49,793 nt of DNA from JAGFIY01 sp964499285 (GCA_964499285.1 CAZCLA010000024.1:1-49793), one strand, 5' to 3'; counted from the first letter of the stretch, positions 7,811 to 16,475 are shown. Notes: a model not told the origin generated them from the letters alone. Numbers and translations are program-made.

Positions 7811-9541
7811 ATGAACCGATTTATCTTCGCAATTCTTTTGGCCGCTGTAATTTCGCTGCCGCTTAACGCACAAAACGAAATAACTAAATCCGCGCTTAAA
7901 GCAATAGGTGCGCCCAACAATCCAAAAGTTCCTATATCTTGGAACAGATACTACGATTGGGCCGGCGCGGTGGAGATACTGAATAAACTTCACAAAGCAT
8001 ATCCCGATTTGTGCGAGCTAACCGAAATTGGAAAATCATACGAAGGGCGTGAGCTGTATGCACTTACAATTACAAATCCGAAGAAAGGTGATAAATTTGA
8101 TAAGCCCGCATTTTATATTGATGCATCGGTTCATGCAAACGAACTGCAAGCTGTCGAAGTAGCACTTTACACAGCTTGGTATCTTTTGGAAAATTACTAC
8201 GATGTTGAGTTCATAAAAAATCTTATAGATACAAAAACCTTTTACATTGTGCCGTTTCAAAGTCCGGACAGTCGTGATGAATTCATTTATTCCGCAAACA
8301 CAGCGAACTCTCCGCGCTCAGGGCAGGTTCCGCGTGATGATGATGGTGACGGACTTTTTGATGAAGACGGTTACGATGATCTCAATGGCGACGGACACAT
8401 TACTCAGATGAGAATTAAATCCTCAAGCGGAAGATGGAAGACTCATCCGGATTTTCCCGAAGTAATGATTAGATGTGAACCCAATGAACCCGGCGAGTAC
8501 GAAGTTTTTTGGTCCGAGGGATTTGATAATGACGGTGACGGAAGAATTAACGAAGATGGGGACGGTTACTATGATCCAAACAGAAACTGGGGCTGGTTTT
8601 GGCGACCGCACTATATCCAGTATGGTTCGGACAGGTTCCCTTTCAGTCTGCCCGAATCATATGCTATTGGAAATTTCATAAAATCTCATCCGAATATTTT
8701 GGCTTCTCAATCCTATCACAACGCCGGCGGAATGATTCTTCACGGTCCGGGCGCAAAGGAAGATAAAACATACCGTGATGATGATAGATTATTCAACATG
8801 GTAGGAGAAAAAGGCGAGAAGATAATTCCCGGTTACAGAAATATGACAACTTTCAAAGATCTTTATACTGTTTACGGGGGCGAAACCGATTGGCATTATT
8901 CCGGCCTTGGAATTATGGCTTATGTAAATGAACTTTGGTCGACATTTAACATGTTCAGAACAGAAGTTAAAAGAGAAGAAAGCAGTGAAGAAAGATACAA
9001 GTTTAACAAATATCTTTTATTCGGCGAGGCATTTGTAGGTTGGGAAGAAGTTGATCATCCACAGTACGGAAAGGTTGAGGTCGGAGGCTACAAAAAGCAG
9101 TTCAGCAGGATGCCCCCTTCGTTTCTTCTTGAGGAAGAATGTCACAGGAATATGGCTTTCACTTTGCTTCAGGCATCCTATCTTCCTGAATTGGAAATAA
9201 ATTTAGTTGATAAGAAAAAACTCGGCGGAAATCTCTATGAAGTGACAGTTGAGATATATAATAACGGAGTTATTCCTACACGATTGATGGTGGATGTCGA
9301 AAACAAAATAAGCAGACCCGATTGGATTTCCATCAAAGGCGGCAAAGTAATTTCCGGAGGAATAAAAGAATCAAAGTTTGATACAAATTATTCGGAGCAA
9401 AAATTTAATCCAGGGAAATTGACCGTCGAGAGAATTGAAGGGAAATCTTCTGTGGTTGCGATCTGGCTTATTGAAGGAGACGGTTCTTTTACTATAAATG
9501 TTGATTCACAAAAAGGGGGAAAAACAAGTAAAGAAATATAA
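7811..9541 (+). CDS. Secreted M14 family zinc carboxypeptidase (third tandem copy)
   Basis: 576 residues, closely similar along its full length to the preceding gene (shared SALKAIGAPNNPKV after the signal peptide, and the same C-terminal domain). The signal peptide ends NAQ at residue 21. Zinc ligands H108 and E111 (HANE) are intact, the third His is in SQSYHNAGG, and the presumed catalytic Glu is in MAYVNELW. The Asp-rich loops (DDDGDGLFDEDGYDD, NGDGHITQ, DNDGDGRINEDGDG) are kept. The ribosome site is AGAGGAAAAATAG before the ATG. It ends the operon of three M14 genes and faces a convergent radical SAM gene. Substrate preference may differ from the second copy; nothing visible decides it. 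Confidence 0.9.
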   Translation: MNRFIFAILLAAVISLPLNAQNEITKSALKAIGAPNNPKVPISWNRYYDWAGAVEILNKLHKAYPDLCELTEIGKSYEGRELYALTITNPKKGDKFDKPAFYIDASVHANELQAVEVALYTAWYLLENYYDVEFIKNLIDTKTFYIVPFQSPDSRDEFIYSANTANSPRSGQVPRDDDGDGLFDEDGYDDLNGDGHITQMRIKSSSGRWKTHPDFPEVMIRCEPNEPGEYEVFWSEGFDNDGDGRINEDGDGYYDPNRNWGWFWRPHYIQYGSDRFPFSLPESYAIGNFIKSHPNILASQSYHNAGGMILHGPGAKEDKTYRDDDRLFNMVGEKGEKIIPGYRNMTTFKDLYTVYGGETDWHYSGLGIMAYVNELWSTFNMFRTEVKREESSEERYKFNKYLLFGEAFVGWEEVDHPQYGKVEVGGYKKQFSRMPPSFLLEEECHRNMAFTLLQASYLPELEINLVDKKKLGGNLYEVTVEIYNNGVIPTRLMVDVENKISRPDWISIKGGKVISGGIKESKFDTNYSEQKFNPGKLTVERIEGKSSVVAIWLIEGDGSFTINVDSQKGGKTSKEI

Positions 9542-9542
9542 A

Positions 9543-9594
9543 CTTTGCGGCTTTGCCAGAACTTTGGTTTTGTTTTCTCGCAAAAACCGCAAAG
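9543..9594. repeat. Inverted repeat in convergent intergenic gap
   Basis: Perfect 8-base arms CTTTGCGG (9543-9550) and CCGCAAAG (9587-9594) separated by 36 bases lie between the convergent M14 and radical SAM genes. Related TTTGCGAG/CGCAAAAA words lie inside. It may act as a bidirectional terminator, but the loop is long and there is no clean U tract on the plus side. Confidence 0.35.
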
Positions 9595-9616
9595 AAAGAA
9601 TTAAACAAGTACAAGT

Positions 9617-10834
9617 TTAATAGTTCTTTTTAGGAACAGTTGTAAGCCATGTTCCGTATTGAACCTGTTCCTCAAGTCTGCACGACCAAACAAGCTGATC
9701 TTTGTAAACCGTTATATCGGGACAACCGTCGCACATGCTTTGTTCCCCCTTTTCTGTAAAGTCAACGGGTTGGATGAACATAATAGTCTGCATATAAGCT
9801 TTCATAAACAACCTGAGAGGATTCTTTAAATAAATTTTAGATGCTTTTCTCAATCCCTTATCAAAAGGCCATAAAAGAAGCATCGAGACTCTTCCTTTTC
9901 TAGTTAATTTTGGTGTGGCATATGAAAGATAAGTTCCCTTGAAGAAATGATGCATTATCATCATCAGTTCCAAAAACTTTGGTCCTAGGTAACCGTATAT
10001 CTTCTTCTTAGTGCCTACTCTTTCGGTAAGCAGCCATTTAAAAGAATCCGGTTTGACTGTTCCGTTCAAGTAAGCGGCGGGAGTAAACTCCGGAAACCTT
10101 TCTCTAACTTTTTTAAGTACGTCTGTGGAAAGAATATCAACATTTCGTTTTGAATCCGAGTGATACATTATTTCATCCCAGTTAACTTTCTGTCCCCCCG
10201 CATACCAATCAAAAGGAAGATTAGGAACAACGTGTCTAAATGCAATAAACACCATTGTCTGAACGATATCAATATTTCTGTGAGCCCAATGAATTAAATC
10301 AGGCACATATTGAATTGTATCCTCATACACAGTTGAGTTGAAGGAACATGCAATATTTCCCTCGTCGGCAACCATTCTCGCATAGCGGTAACGAAGTTCG
10401 TTCAACTCGACTTCATCTTTGCCCTTCCATTCGGACCCGCGCCCTTGTTTGCTGTCCACATGAAAAGTAAATCCAAACACTCCGGCTTTCTTAAGTTCTT
10501 TTAACAGATCCCTTGTGAGAGCTTTTCCGTTTGTGTTTATGATTGGTTTCATTCCTCTGTTTTTAATCTCGGCGACAAGTTCAATAATTTCCGGATAAAG
10601 TAGAGGATCACCACCCGCTATAGAAATACAGTCGGATGTACGGTATTTTTGAAAAATATCTAGTTCGTGCTTAACCTCTTCGAATGATTTGTGAACGTTT
10701 TCGTTTTTGCGGTAGCATCCGTCGCAGTGAAGATTGCATAATGCAGTCGGCTCGAGCCAAGAAATCGCATTATCGGGCAGATTCCATGGAAGTCTGTAAA
10801 GTTTCGTATGATCGATAATCCCATTATTGTTCAT
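9617..10834 (-). CDS. Radical SAM protein with C-terminal cysteine cluster
   Basis: 405 residues. The radical SAM cluster motif CNLHCDGC places the three iron-sulfur cysteines at C33, C37 and C40. It is followed by the SAM-binding GGDPLLYPE region and NTNGKALT, the standard order of a radical SAM barrel. The C-terminus has a further cysteine group (CDGCPD, then WSCRLEEQ about 15 residues on) that could hold an auxiliary cluster in the SPASM manner, but the spacing is short and incomplete. No signal peptide is visible; the protein is cytoplasmic, though a basic stretch (about 290-340) may contact the membrane. The closest recognisable group is generic radical SAM/SPASM enzymes; substrate unknown. 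It lies next to the nitrous-oxide region but has its own upstream gap of about 170 bases, so a functional link is not shown. Confidence 0.85.
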   Translation of the reverse strand: MNNNGIIDHTKLYRLPWNLPDNAISWLEPTALCNLHCDGCYRKNENVHKSFEEVKHELDIFQKYRTSDCISIAGGDPLLYPEIIELVAEIKNRGMKPIINTNGKALTRDLLKELKKAGVFGFTFHVDSKQGRGSEWKGKDEVELNELRYRYARMVADEGNIACSFNSTVYEDTIQYVPDLIHWAHRNIDIVQTMVFIAFRHVVPNLPFDWYAGGQKVNWDEIMYHSDSKRNVDILSTDVLKKVRERFPEFTPAAYLNGTVKPDSFKWLLTERVGTKKKIYGYLGPKFLELMMIMHHFFKGTYLSYATPKLTRKGRVSMLLLWPFDKGLRKASKIYLKNPLRLFMKAYMQTIMFIQPVDFTEKGEQSMCDGCPDITVYKDQLVWSCRLEEQVQYGTWLTTVPKKNY

Positions 10835-11007
10835 TGTACCCTCATTTATAAATAATAATATATTGCCTTCAAAAATAAAGACACATTATCCGAATAATTT
10901 AAATACCAAAAATCAACACCGAAACTTTAAAAAATCCTTATTTATATGCAATAAACTAATTTATATCTAAGCCGTGATTATAAATTTGGGAATAAAATAT
11001 TATTAGC

Positions 11008-11526
11008 TTAGCGCCATTTTCTGGCATACCATTCCTGTTCGGAATTGTACTGGGTGTGTGCTTTTTGTTGCTTGGGGAATTGGACGTTCTGAAATTTATT
11101 CGACTGTTGATATTCTTGACGTTTATTCATTTGCAAATACAAAATCAACAACCAAGTTGGATAAAGAAGAAAGAGAATTGTTTGTAACCAAAAATAGCTT
11201 ATAACAATTTTCTTCCCGAATTCTTCAAAATCTATAAAACCGTTAATGATAAGCATTCCTAATACAGCAGCGTATGCAGCAATAATAACATATTTTGTTG
11301 AAGTTAACTCATAATTCTTAACACTCGAGTAAGCCGATAGAAAAAACATTCCCCATCCGAATGCAAGAAAAGATATAATGATGTTTTGATAAGAGTATGC
11401 ACTTAGGCTGAAATAAATATTGAAGAAAGGAATTTTTAAACTAAAAAGATGAACTGCACAAACTATAAAAAAGTACACCGATCCTCCGAAGAGCGACCAT
11501 CTTAATAACTTGTTGTCTATTTTCAT
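11008..11526 (-). CDS. Four-helix membrane protein of unknown function
   Basis: From the ATG at 11526 the protein has 172 residues and four hydrophobic segments: about 13-33 (SVYFFIVCAVHLFSL), 45-65, 76-97 and 107-130. It ends in a polar Gln/Asn/Lys-rich tail. The first helix contains CAVHLF and the following loops are short. I do not recognise a family; the arrangement resembles small uncharacterised DUF-type membrane proteins of Ignavibacteria. An upstream in-frame extension to 11583 lacks the character of a coding start. It lies 153 bases downstream of the NapH-like gene on the same strand and could be transcribed with it from the Rrf2-type promoter at 12764-12816; that is inference. Confidence 0.6.
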   Translation of the reverse strand: MKIDNKLLRWSLFGGSVYFFIVCAVHLFSLKIPFFNIYFSLSAYSYQNIIISFLAFGWGMFFLSAYSSVKNYELTSTKYVIIAAYAAVLGMLIINGFIDFEEFGKKIVISYFWLQTILFLLYPTWLLILYLQMNKRQEYQQSNKFQNVQFPKQQKAHTQYNSEQEWYARKWR

Positions 11527-11679
11527 CGTCTGCTCGGTTAAATGATTTTGAGCTAATATACCTAATTGAATCCGATGTGGCAAGGTCTCATTTTAATAAT
11601 CTGCAGCTTTTGTTAACCAATTACTATTAGTTTTCCGATTTGATTACTAAGCATTGTTCTTCGGCGGGATTACATTGAA

Positions 11680-12756
11680 TTATCTCATTGCTTCTTTGTT
11701 CAAACGTTCGATATCTGCCGTACTTCTCGGATGACCAATAGAATTCATCTGCTTGTAGTGAATAATATATTGCTCTTTACTCACCCCATTCTGCCAGTTT
11801 CCGCTAAACATAGCAAAACCAACTATACAAAAATAGATTACTAATATTCCGGCAAGCACATATTTTCCGTTTAACTTTTTCTTTTTAGGGACAAATTGAA
11901 GACTTAGTGTATCTTTAACCGGGCAAACATCAACGCAGCTCATACAAGTTGAACATTCGTCGGAGATAACAGTTTTTACTTTATCTACTTTTATATTTGA
12001 AGGACAAGCCTTTGCACACAGGTTGCAGTCGATGCAGCTTATTTCATTCCGCTTAATTTTGTTTGGACTTAGTAAAGAAAAGATTCCTAACAATGCTCCG
12101 TAGGGACACAAATATCTGCACCAAAAATTTCTTATGAAAATCGACAGCATAAATAAGACTGCAATGACAATGAGTGAAAATTGTGAGATCTCGGCGAAGA
12201 AGTAGTACATTTTCACATCTGCAATTATGTTGTATGGAGAGTCCAAAAAGTACTTAAGCGATAGTTCTGTCATCGATACGAATATTGAAAAAGCAAAAAA
12301 TCCAAGCAGCAAATATTTCAAACTTCTGAGCGGGTAATCGAGCAACCGGGGCATTCTGAATTTTTTCTTAAAAAGCTTCTTCCAAAATCTGTCCCCGAAA
12401 TCACCAACCATTTCCGATAAAAAACCAACAGGACAAATCCAACTGCAAAAAGCTTTTCCGAAAATAAAAGAAACACTTATTATCGCTATAAGAATAAAAA
12501 ACCCCGCAGGATGAACCGGATGAATGGTTCCTGATAAAAAGAAATAGTAAATGCTCATCAACGCGCTTATCGGAAGGAATGCTTCAACACCGGGAGGCCG
12601 TTCGTAAAAAGTTGTGGTTCCCCCTGATTCCAAGAAAGATGTGAAAAGAATGAATTCATATCCTATCCATAAAGAAATAATTACAAATAGAATCTGGACG
12701 TAAAATCTGTATTTCTGAACCTTAGGCTCGTCGTTTTTTATATATTTTTTTGCCAT
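11680..12756 (-). CDS. NapH/NosR-like membrane 4Fe-4S ferredoxin
   Basis: 358 residues with about five or six transmembrane helices. Two CxxxCP motifs at helix ends (CSWICPVG near 107 and CRYLCPYG near 211) are the hallmark of NapH, NosR and CcoG membrane ferredoxins. They are followed by two cytoplasmic 4Fe-4S motifs (CIDCNLCAKACP and CSTCMSCVDVCP) and a final helix. NapH-type proteins take electrons from menaquinol and pass them to periplasmic reductases. In clade II nos clusters such homologues are proposed to feed NosZ, and no NosR is present here, so this is a reasonable candidate electron donor. Its promoter carries the same dyad as the cytochrome-NosZ operon. The short C-terminal tail (GWQNG...) is periplasmic. 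The family is firm; the partner is inferred. Confidence 0.85.
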   Translation of the reverse strand: MAKKYIKNDEPKVQKYRFYVQILFVIISLWIGYEFILFTSFLESGGTTTFYERPPGVEAFLPISALMSIYYFFLSGTIHPVHPAGFFILIAIISVSFIFGKAFCSWICPVGFLSEMVGDFGDRFWKKLFKKKFRMPRLLDYPLRSLKYLLLGFFAFSIFVSMTELSLKYFLDSPYNIIADVKMYYFFAEISQFSLIVIAVLFMLSIFIRNFWCRYLCPYGALLGIFSLLSPNKIKRNEISCIDCNLCAKACPSNIKVDKVKTVISDECSTCMSCVDVCPVKDTLSLQFVPKKKKLNGKYVLAGILVIYFCIVGFAMFSGNWQNGVSKEQYIIHYKQMNSIGHPRSTADIERLNKEAMR

Positions 12757-12763
12757 ATTACAT

Positions 12764-12785
12764 AAACAGATAAAAAATTCTGATT
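12764..12785 (-). promoter_or_regulatory. Rrf2-type operator C (NapH-like gene)
   Basis: A 22-base dyad, AATCAGA-N8-TCTGTTT read on the minus strand, begins 2 bases after the -10 box and ends 7 bases before the NapH-like ATG. It matches the dyads before the Rrf2 gene (13466) and the cytochrome-nosZ operon (13959). It may also influence the divergent hemerythrin gene. Confidence 0.6.
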
Positions 12786-12787
12786 AT

Positions 12788-12816
12788 AACTTAATTTATT
12801 CGGATGAATTTGTCAA
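12788..12816 (-). promoter_or_regulatory. Sigma70-type promoter of the NapH-like gene
   Basis: On the minus strand TTGACA (12811-12816) is followed after exactly 17 bases by TAAGTT (12788-12793), and the operator starts just downstream. A TATAAT lies 5 bases further on, but with a 22-base spacer it is less likely to be the -10. Confidence 0.5.
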
Positions 12817-12923
12817 CTGAAATCGGAAATAAATGTGTTTTTTGTTGATTCTGCATGCGCTGATTTCTACATTAGTGAAAATCAAATGAAACCGGATAAT
12901 TATATGAAAGGACTGTTTAGAAA

Positions 12924-13388
12924 ATGAAACGTCATAACGCATTAATTCCACTTTCACATGATCATCATCATGGATTGTTACTTTCGCAGCTTTTAAAAAA
13001 TGATGCGCCGAAGTATAAAGGACTCCCCACCGATGTTCAAGGAAAAATAGAATACTTAGATAATGCTTATAAGACAGAGTTGAAACCCCATTTTAAAAAC
13101 GAAGAGGAAATTCTTTTCCCATTCGTAAGAGGGAAAGATTCAAATCTTGACGCATTAATTGATGAACTTCTCGATCAACACATTAAAATCGAACAGCTCT
13201 ATGAGCAAGTCAAAACAAGCGACGAAAAAATAGATACAATGAACGATTTTGCGCTTCTGCTCAGTGAACATATCCGTCTCGAGGAAAGGGAAGTTTTTCC
13301 GTTGATTCAAGAATTATTCGGCGATCAATTGGAAGAACTCGATGGCAAAATCGATGCCGTTAAAAGTGACGATGCTTGCGATACTTAA
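12924..13388 (+). CDS. Hemerythrin-like HHE domain protein
   Basis: 154 residues making one helical-bundle domain. Diagnostic metal-ligand blocks are PLSHDHHHGLLL at residues 9-20, LKPHFKNEEEILFP near 54-67, LLDQHIKIEQ near 87-96 and LSEHIRLEEREVFP near 113-126. Together these give the His/Glu set of a diiron site. Such proteins bind O2 or NO, or repair iron-sulfur clusters. The location in front of an Rrf2 regulator and the nos genes suggests a nitric-oxide or nitrosative-stress role, in the manner of YtfE/RIC, but it lacks the N-terminal ScdA domain of those proteins. The tail ends in DDACDT. The gene lies divergent from the NapH-like gene; the 167-base gap carries operator C. Confidence 0.85.
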   Translation: MKRHNALIPLSHDHHHGLLLSQLLKNDAPKYKGLPTDVQGKIEYLDNAYKTELKPHFKNEEEILFPFVRGKDSNLDALIDELLDQHIKIEQLYEQVKTSDEKIDTMNDFALLLSEHIRLEEREVFPLIQELFGDQLEELDGKIDAVKSDDACDT

Positions 13389-13434
13389 ATATTTCAAATC
13401 GCAATTCGTTTTTTCAAGTTATAACAATTTTCTG

Positions 13435-13463
13435 TTGACAAGCCGCTAATAAGTTCGTATATT
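13435..13463 (+). promoter_or_regulatory. Sigma70-type promoter of the Rrf2 gene
   Basis: TTGACA (13435-13440), 17 bases, TATATT (13458-13463): near-consensus. Operator A starts 2 bases downstream and would cover the start point, as expected for repression. Confidence 0.65.
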
Positions 13464-13465
13464 GA

Positions 13466-13487
13466 AATCAGATAATTTATTCTGATT
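13466..13487 (+). promoter_or_regulatory. Rrf2-type operator A (autoregulatory)
   Basis: Perfect dyad AATCAGA-N8-TCTGATT with an AT-only spacer lies about 80 bases upstream of the Rrf2 gene start. It is the best-conserved of four such sites in the window and the natural reference for the motif. Confidence 0.65.
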
Positions 13488-13565
13488 ATTATTCCGAGTA
13501 CTAAAAATCTATAACTTTGAAATGATGTGAAAAAGTGAACTTAAATAGGACATCCAATACCATTT

Positions 13566-13955
13566 ATGTTGTTTAGCAAAAAAACCGAATACAGTATTAG
13601 GATAATGTTATTTATGCTTAACAGAAAAGAGCAAATAATATCTGCAGGAACTATTGCAGAAGAGTTGAATCTTCCACGAGAGTTTGTTTCAAAAATTCTT
13701 CAGTCACTTTCAAGAGACGGATTTCTTCACTCGAAGAAAGGTAAGGGCGGCGGGTTTACGCTTTCTGAAATTTCTTCTGATAGTAAATTAGCAGAGATTA
13801 TTAATAGTTACGAGAATAATTCTATTTGGGAGGGTTGTATTATCGGCATTTATGATTCCTGCATCGGTCGAACCTGTCCTCTTTTTGATGATTGGGAAAA
13901 ACTGCTTACAAATTTGGAAAATAGAGAAATTGAAACGTTGAAAAATTTTTTGTAA
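13566..13955 (+). CDS. Rrf2-family transcriptional regulator (NsrR-like, three-Cys)
   Basis: 129 residues. The N-terminal winged helix (MLFSKKTEYSIRIML, then ISAGTIAEELNLPREFVSKILQSLSRDGFLHSKKG) is typical of Rrf2 proteins, and GKGGGFTL is the wing. Three cysteines, C91, C99 and C104 (WEGC, DSC, RTCP), form the usual cluster-binding loop. A fourth ligand could be acidic, since Glu8 sits where NsrR uses Asp8, and Phe rather than His follows C104-P-L. These features suggest an iron-sulfur NO sensor of the NsrR type. The gene is the first of the run leading into the cytochrome-nosZ operon. It is preceded by a strong promoter overlapped by a perfect dyad, so autorepression is likely. The exact signal (NO, iron or redox) is inferred. 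Confidence 0.85.
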   Translation: MLFSKKTEYSIRIMLFMLNRKEQIISAGTIAEELNLPREFVSKILQSLSRDGFLHSKKGKGGGFTLSEISSDSKLAEIINSYENNSIWEGCIIGIYDSCIGRTCPLFDDWEKLLTNLENREIETLKNFL

Positions 13956-13958
13956 TAA
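13930..13958 (+). promoter_or_regulatory. Sigma70-type promoter of the cytochrome c-nosZ operon
   Basis: TTGAAA (13930-13935), 17 bases, TAATAA (13953-13958); the -35 lies inside the 3' end of the Rrf2 gene. Operator B starts directly at the next base. The layout is the same as at the other three dyads. Confidence 0.5.
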
Positions 13959-13980
13959 AATCAGAATAATAATTCTTAAT
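13959..13980 (+). promoter_or_regulatory. Rrf2-type operator B (nos operon)
   Basis: AATCAGA-N8-TCTTAAT, matching operator A at all seven left-arm positions and five of seven in the right arm. It ends 18 bases before the cytochrome c ATG, so it would control the nos operon. Confidence 0.55.
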
Positions 13981-13998
13981 TAAAAAAAAGGAAAAGTT

Positions 13999-14478
13999 AT
14001 GAAAAAAATTACTCTACTCCTATTCTTGGCATCGTTATTAATTCTAACATCATGCGGAAACGAGGGCAGTTCGGAAACAGCAACCCGCAATCCGGACGAC
14101 GCGAAACAGAAGATGGCGGAAAAATTAGGACTTACAGTTTTTGAACTCGAGAACGGTATCGGTCCAATAAAGGAAAAAATTCAATTGGCAGGAATCGACG
14201 AAATAAAAGCAGCTTCCGGCAAAGAGGTTTTCGTTGCAAAGTGTGCACAGTGTCACAAACTTGACGAACGTTATACCGGACCTGCACTCCGAGGTGTTAC
14301 CGAAAGCCGAACGCCTGAATACATCTTAAATATGATACTTAATCCCGAAGAAATGACAAAACGGCATCCCGAAGCAAGGAAAATGCTGGCAATGTACGCT
14401 AACCAGATGACTTTCCAAAACGTAACGGAAGAAGATGCAAGAGCATTACTGGAATACTTAAGAAAAGAATCCAAATAA
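13999..14478 (+). CDS. Lipoprotein monoheme cytochrome c of the nos operon
   Basis: 159 residues with a lipoprotein signal peptide and lipobox LTSC (Cys19), then a linker of about 50 residues and a class I cytochrome c domain. The heme motif CAQCH is at 82-86. The likely sixth ligand is Met137 (ANQMTFQNV), placed as in small c-type cytochromes after TGPALRGV. It should be anchored to a membrane and face the periplasm. It is directly upstream of nosZ (21 bases), which fits the cytochromes of clade II nos clusters thought to pass electrons to NosZ. Transcription probably begins at the promoter at 13930-13958 under operator B. The ribosome site is AAAAAGGAAAAG. The cytochrome identity is certain; the role as NosZ donor is inferred from position. 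Confidence 0.9.
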   Translation: MKKITLLLFLASLLILTSCGNEGSSETATRNPDDAKQKMAEKLGLTVFELENGIGPIKEKIQLAGIDEIKAASGKEVFVAKCAQCHKLDERYTGPALRGVTESRTPEYILNMILNPEEMTKRHPEARKMLAMYANQMTFQNVTEEDARALLEYLRKESK

Positions 14479-14499
14479 CTAAAACCAGGAGAAAACACT

Positions 14500-16437
14500 A
14501 TGTTAAAGAAACTCCCAATTATTTCAGTTGCACTGCTTCTTTTAATTATGCTTTCCGCATGTGCAGAAAACGGAAGTAAACCCGGGGCAAGCGATGCCGC
14601 GGAAAAAGTTTACGTAGCTCCAGGCGAATATGACGAGTTCTATTCATTTATGTCAGGAGGGTTCAGCGGTCAGGTTACTGTATATGGTCTGCCTTCCGGA
14701 AGACTATTTAAGATCATACCTGTCTTTTCACAATATCCAGAAAACGGATACGGATACACTCCAGAAACAAAAGCAATGCTGCAAACCTCCTATGGCGAAA
14801 TTCCTTGGGATGATGCACATCACCCGGAACTTTCACAAACCGACGGCATTCCGGACGGAAGATGGTTATTTATAAATGCTAATAACACACCTCGTGTTGC
14901 AAGAATCGATCTAAGCACTTTCGAAACAAAAGAAATTTTAGAAATCCCAAATTCTGGAGGAAATCATGGTTCACCTTTTACCACAATGAATACAGAATAT
15001 ATCGTGGCATCAACAAGGTTCAGTGTTCCTGTTCCTCAAAGAGATGTTCCGATTTCTTCTTACAAAGAGAATTTCAGAGGAACGTTGTCGTTCATAAAAA
15101 TTGATCAAGAAGAGGGAAACATGGATTTGGCATTTCAGATTCTGGTTCCGGGCTTCGATTACGATTTAGCTCATGCGGGCAGAGGTCCATCACATGGCTG
15201 GGCGTTCTTCACTTCTTATAATAGCGAACAAGCAAATACTCTTCTCGAAATAAATGCCTCGCAGAATGATAAGGATTTTATAGCTGCGGTTAACTGGAAG
15301 AAAGCCGAAGAATATATTAATCAAGGTAAAGGTAAAATATATCCATCGGAGTATTATAGAAATTATTACGATGATAACTCTCACACTGCTTATTCGGAAA
15401 AGAAAGAGAGTGTTCTGGTTCTTGATCCGAAAGATTGTCCGGGAATTATTTATTATTTACCCACACCAAAATCACCCCACGGTGTTGACGTTGATCCTTC
15501 GGGAGAATATATAGTAGCAGGCGGAAAACTTGCAACGGTTATTCCAGTTCATTCGTTTACAAAGATGATGCAGGCAATAGAGAACGAGGATTTTATTGCG
15601 GATATGTTCGGAATTCCCGTGTTAAAATATGAATCGGTTGTTGCCGGTGAAGTTGAAAATCCTGGCTTAGGTCCTCTGCATACAGAATTTGACGGAAACG
15701 GATTTGCTTACACTTCGGCATTTATTTCAAGCGAGGTTGTTAAATGGAAACTGGGAACATGGGAGGTTGTCGATAGAATTCCGTCTTATTATTCGATCGG
15801 ACATTTGATGATCCCCGGCGGCGATAGCAAACAGCCATTCGGAAAATACTTGGTTGCTTTGAACAAAATCACAAAAGATCGTTATCTTCCGACCGGACCT
15901 GAATTATGTCAGTCTGCTCAGTTAATAGATATCTCCGGCGATAAAATGAAACTTCTGCTGGATTTTCCAACTATAGGCGAACCACACTATGCACAGGCAA
16001 TTCCAGCGGAAATCTTGATGGATAAACAGAAAAAGATCTTTGAGCTTGAGAAAAACACTCATCAATTCGGAGTAAAGTCAGAACAGGAAACACGAGTTGA
16101 ACGCAGCGGAAATGAACTTCATATTTATATGACGACGACACGGACACACTTTAAACCGGATAATATTGAAGGTGCAAAAGTCGGGGACAAAATTTTCTTC
16201 CATATTACAAACCTTGAACAGGATTGGGATATCCCACACGGTTTTGCTGTAAAAGGAATGAGAACAGCAGAATTGCTGATTATGCCGGGTCAGACCAGAA
16301 CAGCAGTTTGGGAACCGACTAAGGAAGGAGTTTATCCATTCTATTGTACTGATTTTTGTTCCGCACTTCATCAGGAAATGCAGGGTTACATTAGAATAGG
16401 CGGTGTTGGCAGCAGCACGGAGTTAAGTTATAATTAG
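14500..16437 (+). CDS. nosZ: Sec-type (clade II) nitrous-oxide reductase
   Basis: 645 residues; reduces N2O to N2 in the periplasm. The N-terminus is a Sec-type signal without twin arginines, the mark of clade II NosZ. It ends in a lipobox (LSAC, Cys21), so the enzyme may be lipid-anchored. The beta-propeller holds the His-rich blocks for the CuZ centre (GGNHGSPF, AHAGRGPSHGW, SPHGVDVD, LHTEFDG, GHLMIPGG, GEPHYAQ). The C-terminal cupredoxin domain has the CuA site: C616, C620, H624 and M627 (CTDFCSALHQEM), with the upstream His in IPHGF. All key ligands appear present, so activity is expected. The ribosome site is CCAGGAGAAAA. It is followed by the accessory genes nosL, nosD, nosF and nosY in the same direction. 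Confidence 0.97.
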   Translation: MLKKLPIISVALLLLIMLSACAENGSKPGASDAAEKVYVAPGEYDEFYSFMSGGFSGQVTVYGLPSGRLFKIIPVFSQYPENGYGYTPETKAMLQTSYGEIPWDDAHHPELSQTDGIPDGRWLFINANNTPRVARIDLSTFETKEILEIPNSGGNHGSPFTTMNTEYIVASTRFSVPVPQRDVPISSYKENFRGTLSFIKIDQEEGNMDLAFQILVPGFDYDLAHAGRGPSHGWAFFTSYNSEQANTLLEINASQNDKDFIAAVNWKKAEEYINQGKGKIYPSEYYRNYYDDNSHTAYSEKKESVLVLDPKDCPGIIYYLPTPKSPHGVDVDPSGEYIVAGGKLATVIPVHSFTKMMQAIENEDFIADMFGIPVLKYESVVAGEVENPGLGPLHTEFDGNGFAYTSAFISSEVVKWKLGTWEVVDRIPSYYSIGHLMIPGGDSKQPFGKYLVALNKITKDRYLPTGPELCQSAQLIDISGDKMKLLLDFPTIGEPHYAQAIPAEILMDKQKKIFELEKNTHQFGVKSEQETRVERSGNELHIYMTTTRTHFKPDNIEGAKVGDKIFFHITNLEQDWDIPHGFAVKGMRTAELLIMPGQTRTAVWEPTKEGVYPFYCTDFCSALHQEMQGYIRIGGVGSSTELSYN

Positions 16438-16475
16438 AAGAACCTATTACGATAAAAGAGAAGTTAGGATTTAGG

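Noticed and set aside
12861..12884. Dyad TGATTT-N12-AAATCA upstream of the hemerythrin gene as a fifth Rrf2 site
   Set aside because: Arms are in the opposite order and spacing differs from the 7-8-7 motif; it may be chance or a site for another protein.
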